Shown here: one piece after another, positions 14,180 to 18,827 of the stretch
Layout of the letters: each line of letters opens with the position of its first letter
Numbering within the stretch: the stretch's first letter is position 1
Source: JASFEQ01 sp050122535
GTDB taxonomy: Bacteria; Desulfobacterota; DSM-4660; Desulfatiglandales; HGW-15
NCBI GenBank assembly: GCA_050122535.1
Contig: JASFIT010000037.1
Location: forward strand, 1-18,827
Direction of reading: 5' to 3'
DNA: 18,827 nucleotides
Notes under the pieces: generated by a model
The model's database searches: none
What the model was told of the DNA's origin: nothing
Seen by the model: only the letters and a program-made list of their open reading frames with translations
Position numbers and translations under genes: made by a program

Positions 14180-16288
14180 CTAAATAATATTCTTGTTTTC
14201 CAGGAATATTCTGGCATCCAGGACCGACGCGGCGGTGCCATCATGATGCATTCGAAGTGGATTAAGATCCAGTTCGGTAATTTGTGGAAAATCGGCCATC
14301 AGGATTGAAAGCCTTTCCAATATGTCTGCAAGCAACGCTATGTCATAGGGTTTTTCTCCCCGAACACCTTTCAAAAGAGAGAAAGCTGTCGTCTCTTCGA
14401 TCATTTCATAGGCCTCTTCACGGCAGATGGGAGCCAGTCGAAAAGAGACATCTTTTAGCATTTCAGCGAGAGTGCCTCCCATACCGAACATGATTACCGG
14501 TCCAAAATCGCGGTCAAACTTTCCACCTGCGATGAATTCTATGCCTCCGAAAATCATTTTCTGGAGCATCACACCGTCTATGCGAACCCCTTCCACCCGT
14601 GTTTTTACCTCGCCCATGATCTCAACAAAGGCAACCTCCAACTCCACATCATTTTTGAGATTGGTTTTCACACCTCCCACATCCGTCTTGTGAGACACTT
14701 TGGGAGAACTGATTTTCATCACAAGGGGGTATCCTATCTCGGCGGCCTTTAATCTAGCCTCTTCCAAATCAACAGCCAGGATAGGCATCTCGCACCGTAT
14801 ACCATATGCTTCTACAAGCTCCATGGCCATAAGATCGTTGGGGTATCGTGATCCCTTCGCTATCTTGGCTAGAATTTGCGTAGCGCGCCTCTTCTCGTTT
14901 CCCAAAGTACGGTAAGGTGAACGGACTCTTTTTAGAAACCTCCTATATTTCCATTGCCTGGATAAAGCACACACCGCATCTTCCGGTGTATCAAATATGG
15001 GATAATCTTTGTTGGATTTAATTTCGGCAAGAGGGGCCTGATCAGAGACAAGGTGCACGGCAATGGGTTTGGACCGTCTTTTTGAGGTTCTCTCAATATG
15101 ATCCATAAATTCCGAACTCGTCAAAGGCTTGAGATCTAGGGCGGTGTTAAAGGCCGAAACGACCGCTCCGTCTACTTCTTCTAGGGATAGAATTCTATCC
15201 GCAACATTTATAATTTCCAAATTATTAAAAAACCCACCCGTGTCAACAGGATTCGTGATACTCCGGCGCTTCCACTTCCCCGTTTTAGCAATCTCTTCGA
15301 GTAGATGTTCCGGAAGTTGCCCTACCCTTAAGTCTTCTCTTTGAGCCACGTCTTCGGCGATAAGAGCAAGTCCACCCGAACCAGCCATAATGGCCAAATT
15401 TTGGCCTTTAATAAGAGGGAGATGGAGGGCCTTACACATTTCTATGGTTTCTTTGAAAGTACTGGCTCTCAAAATTCCGGCCTGTGCCAGAGCTGCATCT
15501 GCGACTCTATCATCCGAAGCAAGTGCTGCCGTATGAGAAAGGGCAATCTTTGACTCCTTTCCGCTAATATTCGATTTAAAGATGATGATCGGTTTGTCGG
15601 AATTTTTGGCAATCTCAAATAATCTTCTTCCGTCCGAGAAGCTCTCCAGATAAAAAACAATGATCTTTGTTTCTTGATCTTCGATCAGATATTCGAGCAG
15701 TTCCAATTCGTCCACATCCAATTTATTTCCCACACTCACGATCTTACTTACTCCATCCATTTCGTAAGAAAGTTCGGATGTGCACATCCAACTAATCGAA
15801 CCGCTCTGGCTGACAACAGATACACCCCCCTTTTTCACCTGGTGTCTGAATAATGGAGCAAAAGGCAAGCAGACGCCGCTCGTTGAACAGATGACGCCCT
15901 GGCAGTTCGGGCCAATAAATCGGATGGAATATTTCCCGGCTATTTCCCTGATTTCCCCGGCCAGTCGTACGCCCTCCTCCCCGGATTCATTAAAACCGTC
16001 CGAAATAATCACAGCCCTGTCAATCCCTGCATTCCCCGCCTCTGTTAACAAGGCAGGTACAGCAGCAGCAGGAACCATGATGACCAGAAGGTCTATGGGT
16101 TTCGGGATTTCTTCCAGAGAGAGGTAAATGGGGAGACCAAAAATTTTGCCGGGTCTCTTACTGAGAGGAAAGATTTCACCCGGGTACCCCATTTCCAAAA
16201 GGTTAGCTAAAATGGTATTGGAGACATTATCTTTATTCGGTGAGGCACCGGCTATAGCTATGTTTTTAGGATAGAAAAATTTCTTCAT
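14180..16288 (-). CDS. ADP-forming acyl-CoA synthetase, fused alpha-beta (paralogue 2)
   Basis: This protein has 702 residues from ATG 16288. I chose that start because AAAGGA lies 8 bases upstream and the resulting N-terminus MKKFFYPKNIAIAGASP matches its paralogue; the longer reading from 16336 adds 16 unrelated residues. Domain order is an N-terminal CoA-binding Rossmann domain (IAGASPNK), a succinyl-CoA-synthetase-like middle with the phosphorylatable histidine H252 in SHTAAL, and a C-terminal ATP-grasp domain with H533 in SHKTDVGGV. The end carries ELDLNPL and the shared terminus ASVLDARIFLE. The enzyme couples acyl-CoA and ADP + Pi to acid, CoA and ATP, reversibly. Archaeal isoforms of this family accept phenylacetate and indoleacetate, so arylacetate activation is plausible here, but substrate is not readable from sequence. 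Confidence 0.88.
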   Translation of the reverse strand: MKKFFYPKNIAIAGASPNKDNVSNTILANLLEMGYPGEIFPLSKRPGKIFGLPIYLSLEEIPKPIDLLVIMVPAAAVPALLTEAGNAGIDRAVIISDGFNESGEEGVRLAGEIREIAGKYSIRFIGPNCQGVICSTSGVCLPFAPLFRHQVKKGGVSVVSQSGSISWMCTSELSYEMDGVSKIVSVGNKLDVDELELLEYLIEDQETKIIVFYLESFSDGRRLFEIAKNSDKPIIIFKSNISGKESKIALSHTAALASDDRVADAALAQAGILRASTFKETIEMCKALHLPLIKGQNLAIMAGSGGLALIAEDVAQREDLRVGQLPEHLLEEIAKTGKWKRRSITNPVDTGGFFNNLEIINVADRILSLEEVDGAVVSAFNTALDLKPLTSSEFMDHIERTSKRRSKPIAVHLVSDQAPLAEIKSNKDYPIFDTPEDAVCALSRQWKYRRFLKRVRSPYRTLGNEKRRATQILAKIAKGSRYPNDLMAMELVEAYGIRCEMPILAVDLEEARLKAAEIGYPLVMKISSPKVSHKTDVGGVKTNLKNDVELEVAFVEIMGEVKTRVEGVRIDGVMLQKMIFGGIEFIAGGKFDRDFGPVIMFGMGGTLAEMLKDVSFRLAPICREEAYEMIEETTAFSLLKGVRGEKPYDIALLADILERLSILMADFPQITELDLNPLRMHHDGTAASVLDARIFLENKNII
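14200..14243 (-). repeat. 3'-end copy (a) shared by the two acyl-CoA synthetase genes
   Basis: These 44 bases match 16389-16432 at 42 positions and encode the DGTxASVLDARIFLE end of the protein. The flanking DNA of the two genes is visibly more diverged. The unit also contains an inverted repeat (CCAGG, AATAT, then CTGG). Confidence 0.8.
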
Positions 16289-16380
16289 GGATTCGGTCCT
16301 TTCAGCATACCGCTCATGCTCGATTGCAATCCACATAAAAAATGGTCTTCAGCAAATGCCGTTTTGGATAACACTGGTGA

Positions 16381-18477
16381 TTACTTCTCCAGGAATATCC
16401 TGGCATCCAGGACCGACGCGCCGGTGCCATCACTATACACCCGAACTGGATTCAAGTCCGCCTCATCTATCTGAGGAAAATCGACCAACAGGTTTGAAAA
16501 CTTCATCACAATATCCGCCAGCCCGTCCAGGTCGTAAGGCCTGCCGGATCTAAATCCTCCAAAGAGCTTGTAGCTTTTCAACCTTTTCAGCATCTCCAGG
16601 CAATCCTCGTTAGAAACCGGTGCCATGCGAAAAGCAACATCATCAAAGACCTCAGCATAAATGCCCCCTAACCCCACCATGAGTACCGCACCGAAATCTT
16701 TGTCCCTTTTGCCGCCAACAATGACATCGATGCCTTCAGAGGCCATCTTCTGGAGTTTAACAGCGGGAACTGGAGCTCCGGAGCCAGCTTTCTTGAAGGT
16801 ATCTGTCATTTCAGCGTAACATTGACATGCACTCTCAAAATCCTTTATGCCGAGACGAACGCCGTCCACATCACTCTTATGGAAGATCTCACGTGCATGT
16901 ATTTTCATGACCAAGGGATACCCTATTTCTCTGGCGGTCTCGCCAAGTTCCTCGAGGCTTCTGACTACTCTTAATTTCAGCCTGTTGATGCCGTAATAGG
17001 CCAGAAGTTCCATGGTCTCCACATCATCCAGATAGTAATCGGTGGTTGAGGAAATGATTTGCCCTGCCCTGTCCAGATCAAGGCAGACGGGCCTATGAGA
17101 CAGGGTCCTCGATTTATGGGACTTCGCCGTCGTGTAAAGCAATTTCTTCCTGAGAGATTCCACCGCATCTTCCATGGTACCATAAATGGGGAAAGCGGTT
17201 TTTTGTTTCAGCTCAAAGACTTCGTCTGGCTCATTAACCCAAAAAAAGGCCATAGGTTTTCCAGCTCTGCTCGCCGCATCAAAGGCCATACGGATGAGTT
17301 CCACCGTATCCAAGTCTCCATGAATCGCTTTTCCCATGTCAAAGAGGGAAAACACCACGGCATCTGTCTCTTCCCAGGCCAAAACCATTCTTAATAACAC
17401 ATAGATCTCTTGATTGTTAAATACATTTCCAAGATCAATCGGATTGGTATGATTTATGATCTTTGGTCTGCCTATCTCCCACAATTTTTCCTTTACATGC
17501 GTCGGGAGTTCTATAAGATTCAATCCGGAGTTTCTGCAAGCATCTTCACACATCAGAGCCATGCCGCCTGAAGTGATCATGGCCACAACATTCGGCCCTT
17601 TGATGGGCGGTCCGGACAGAGCCTTGGCCCAGTCAAGCAATTCCCCATAGGTCTGTGCTCGAATAATTCCCGCTTCATTGAAGGCCGCATCCACAACTCT
17701 ATCATTACTGGCCAGGGCTGCAGTGTGAGACAGGGCCAGCTGAGACCCGCTCCCCCTGTTTGCTTTCAGAATCACAAAAGGCTTCTCACTCTGCATGGCC
17801 AATTCACAAAGCCTCCTGCCGTCTTTGAGGCTTTCAAGATAGAACAGAATGATGTCAGTATGATCATCCTCCATCAGGTATTCCGTGAGCTGAACTTCAT
17901 CCACACTCAATTTGTTCCCTATGCTCATGACTTTTGAGAGTCCACCAATCTCATGGGACAGTAGAAGGCTTGTTAACCATCCCACGGATCCGCTTTGGGA
18001 AATAATGGCAACCCTGCCTTTTTTAATCTGATGTCGTCTCAAGAGGCCGAAAGAGAGGCAGGTCCCGGTATGAAAGTCGATGAGGCCCTGGCAGTTGGGG
18101 CCGATAAATTTGATGCCATAGGCGTCTGCAATCTCAACGATCTCTTGACTCAACCGCGCCCCTTCCCCTCCAAATTCATTAAAACCGCCAGTTAAGACGA
18201 CGATTCTCCTGATGCCCAATTCTCCGCAATCCCTGAAAATATCTGGCACGGTTTGGGCGGGGGTAAGGACGCTAACCACGTCTATCGGGTGTGGAATTTC
18301 TTTCATGGTGGTAAGAACCGGGTATCCACTAACTGTGCATGCTTTTGTTCCTATCCCGTAAACCTTTCCCTGAAATTCCATTTCTCTTAGATTTTCAAGA
18401 ATAAGAGCGGCAAGGTTGCCCGGTGCTGGAGATACGCCAAAAACCGCAACACTCGATGGGTTAAAGAATTTTTTCAT
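16381..18477 (-). CDS. ADP-forming acyl-CoA synthetase, fused alpha-beta (paralogue 1)
   Basis: This 698-residue protein is colinear with the downstream paralogue: CoA-binding domain from MKKFFNPSSVAVFGVSP, H251 in the SHTAAL motif, and an ATP-grasp domain with H533 in FHKSDVDGV. At 538 it has aspartate where the paralogue and the family pattern HKTDVGGV have glycine. The gene starts 58 bases after the partial CoA-transferase gene and ends 92 bases before the start of paralogue 2, so the three are probably one transcript. AAGG lies 7 bases before ATG 18477. It is expected to interconvert an acid and its CoA ester at the cost of one ATP-to-ADP conversion. The divergence from paralogue 2 over most of the length suggests two substrate ranges, or a heteromeric enzyme. 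Confidence 0.88.
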   Translation of the reverse strand: MKKFFNPSSVAVFGVSPAPGNLAALILENLREMEFQGKVYGIGTKACTVSGYPVLTTMKEIPHPIDVVSVLTPAQTVPDIFRDCGELGIRRIVVLTGGFNEFGGEGARLSQEIVEIADAYGIKFIGPNCQGLIDFHTGTCLSFGLLRRHQIKKGRVAIISQSGSVGWLTSLLLSHEIGGLSKVMSIGNKLSVDEVQLTEYLMEDDHTDIILFYLESLKDGRRLCELAMQSEKPFVILKANRGSGSQLALSHTAALASNDRVVDAAFNEAGIIRAQTYGELLDWAKALSGPPIKGPNVVAMITSGGMALMCEDACRNSGLNLIELPTHVKEKLWEIGRPKIINHTNPIDLGNVFNNQEIYVLLRMVLAWEETDAVVFSLFDMGKAIHGDLDTVELIRMAFDAASRAGKPMAFFWVNEPDEVFELKQKTAFPIYGTMEDAVESLRKKLLYTTAKSHKSRTLSHRPVCLDLDRAGQIISSTTDYYLDDVETMELLAYYGINRLKLRVVRSLEELGETAREIGYPLVMKIHAREIFHKSDVDGVRLGIKDFESACQCYAEMTDTFKKAGSGAPVPAVKLQKMASEGIDVIVGGKRDKDFGAVLMVGLGGIYAEVFDDVAFRMAPVSNEDCLEMLKRLKSYKLFGGFRSGRPYDLDGLADIVMKFSNLLVDFPQIDEADLNPVRVYSDGTGASVLDARIFLEK
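16389..16432 (-). repeat. 3'-end copy (b) shared by the two acyl-CoA synthetase genes
   Basis: This is the partner of 14200-14243, differing at two of 44 bases. It includes CCAGGAATATCCTGG, a perfect 5-base inverted repeat around AATAT. Confidence 0.8.
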
Positions 18478-18535
18478 ATCCTAGCCTTGGAGAGGCCCCT
18501 CAATATCTTTCTGGCCGCGTCCTTATTTTTTCGGG

Positions 18536-18827
18536 TCATGCCTGCAGGCCTTGTAATCTTTTCAAACAAGCCATCTTATCAATCTGGGTTCTCAGCATGG
18601 TGATCTCTTCTTCTGTTGGAGCAGGTGTAAACGGGACATTATCGGGAATAATGAGATCAAAACCTGTCTTCTCCGCCACTTCATCCACACTATGCCCGGG
18701 ATGTACCGACTTTAATCTCATGTGCTTGGTCTCTTCCTCAAAATCCATCACAGCAATGGGACTTATCACCTCCTGTGGACCATTTGGATTCCAGCCATAT
18801 TTTTCAAAATTCCAGCTCTTCCTGTCA
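18536..18827 (-). CDS. Family I CoA-transferase, subunit B (5'-partial)
   Basis: Only the C-terminal 96 or so residues are in the window; the frame stays open to the right edge, where it reads RKSWNFEKYGWNPNGPQEV. The stretch VISPIAVMDFEEETKHMRLKSVHPG, then DEVAEKTGFDLIIPD and a PTEEEI tail, is typical of the small subunit of glutaconate/3-oxoacid-type CoA-transferases. These move CoA from one acid to another without ATP. Subunit A should lie just upstream, outside the window. It leads into the two acyl-CoA synthetase genes on the same strand, so the cluster has two different ways of making a CoA ester. The GTG at 18769 is an internal valine, not a start. The substrate pair is not identifiable. 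Confidence 0.8.
   Translation of the reverse strand, partial: DRKSWNFEKYGWNPNGPQEVISPIAVMDFEEETKHMRLKSVHPGHSVDEVAEKTGFDLIIPDNVPFTPAPTEEEITMLRTQIDKMACLKRLQGLQA

Noticed and set aside
16289..16336. Longer start for synthetase paralogue 2 (16 extra residues)
   Set aside because: The added residues are absent from the paralogue, and ATG 16288 has AAAGGA at good spacing.

Overview
The window holds most of a catabolic gene cluster from a strict anaerobe. Its genes encode several iron-sulfur-rich, ferredoxin-linked enzymes (a TPP-dependent 2-oxoacid oxidoreductase and a molybdopterin enzyme), a UbiD-type decarboxylase and ADP-forming acyl-CoA synthetases. The solute-binding protein has a plain signal peptide with no lipobox cysteine, which points to a diderm cell. 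The overall mix fits a Desulfobacterota-like sulfate reducer or syntroph that degrades aromatic compounds, but that placement is inference. I see no rRNA, tRNA, CRISPR array, insertion sequence or integrase.

Plus strand, 1-5468: an arylacetyl-CoA alpha-oxidation module. In order it has the C-terminal part of an FAD/NAD(P)H oxidoreductase (PadH-like), a ferredoxin-TPP fusion subunit (PadI-like), a molybdopterin catalytic subunit (PadB-like) and a four-cluster iron-sulfur subunit (PadC-like). The gene content matches the denitrifier pathway phenylacetyl-CoA -> phenylglyoxylate -> benzoyl-CoA. The membrane anchor PadD does not follow padC; the other phenylglyoxylate dehydrogenase subunits would lie upstream of the window.

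Plus strand, 5634-10559: a complete branched-chain-amino-acid-type (HAAT) ABC importer, livK-H-M-G-F, probably importing the aromatic acid or a related carboxylate. It carries a strong intergenic hairpin after the binding-protein gene, a 9-residue tandem repeat at the LivM N-terminus and a heavily degenerate ABC signature in LivG. Plus strand, 10637-12974: an SCP2-like protein, a UbiD-family (de)carboxylase with intact catalytic residues, and an 85-residue orphan.

Minus strand, 18827-13023, converging on the plus operon: the C-terminus of a family I CoA-transferase subunit B, two tandem fused ADP-forming acyl-CoA synthetases, and an ACMSD-type amidohydrolase that lacks the first histidine of its metal motif. 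A reasonable working model is uptake by the ABC importer, CoA activation by the transferase or synthetases, oxidation by PadBC, and oxidative decarboxylation by the PadHI-containing dehydrogenase to an aroyl-CoA. UbiD and the amidohydrolase would serve a side branch or a substituted substrate. The link between the two strands is inferred from proximity only.
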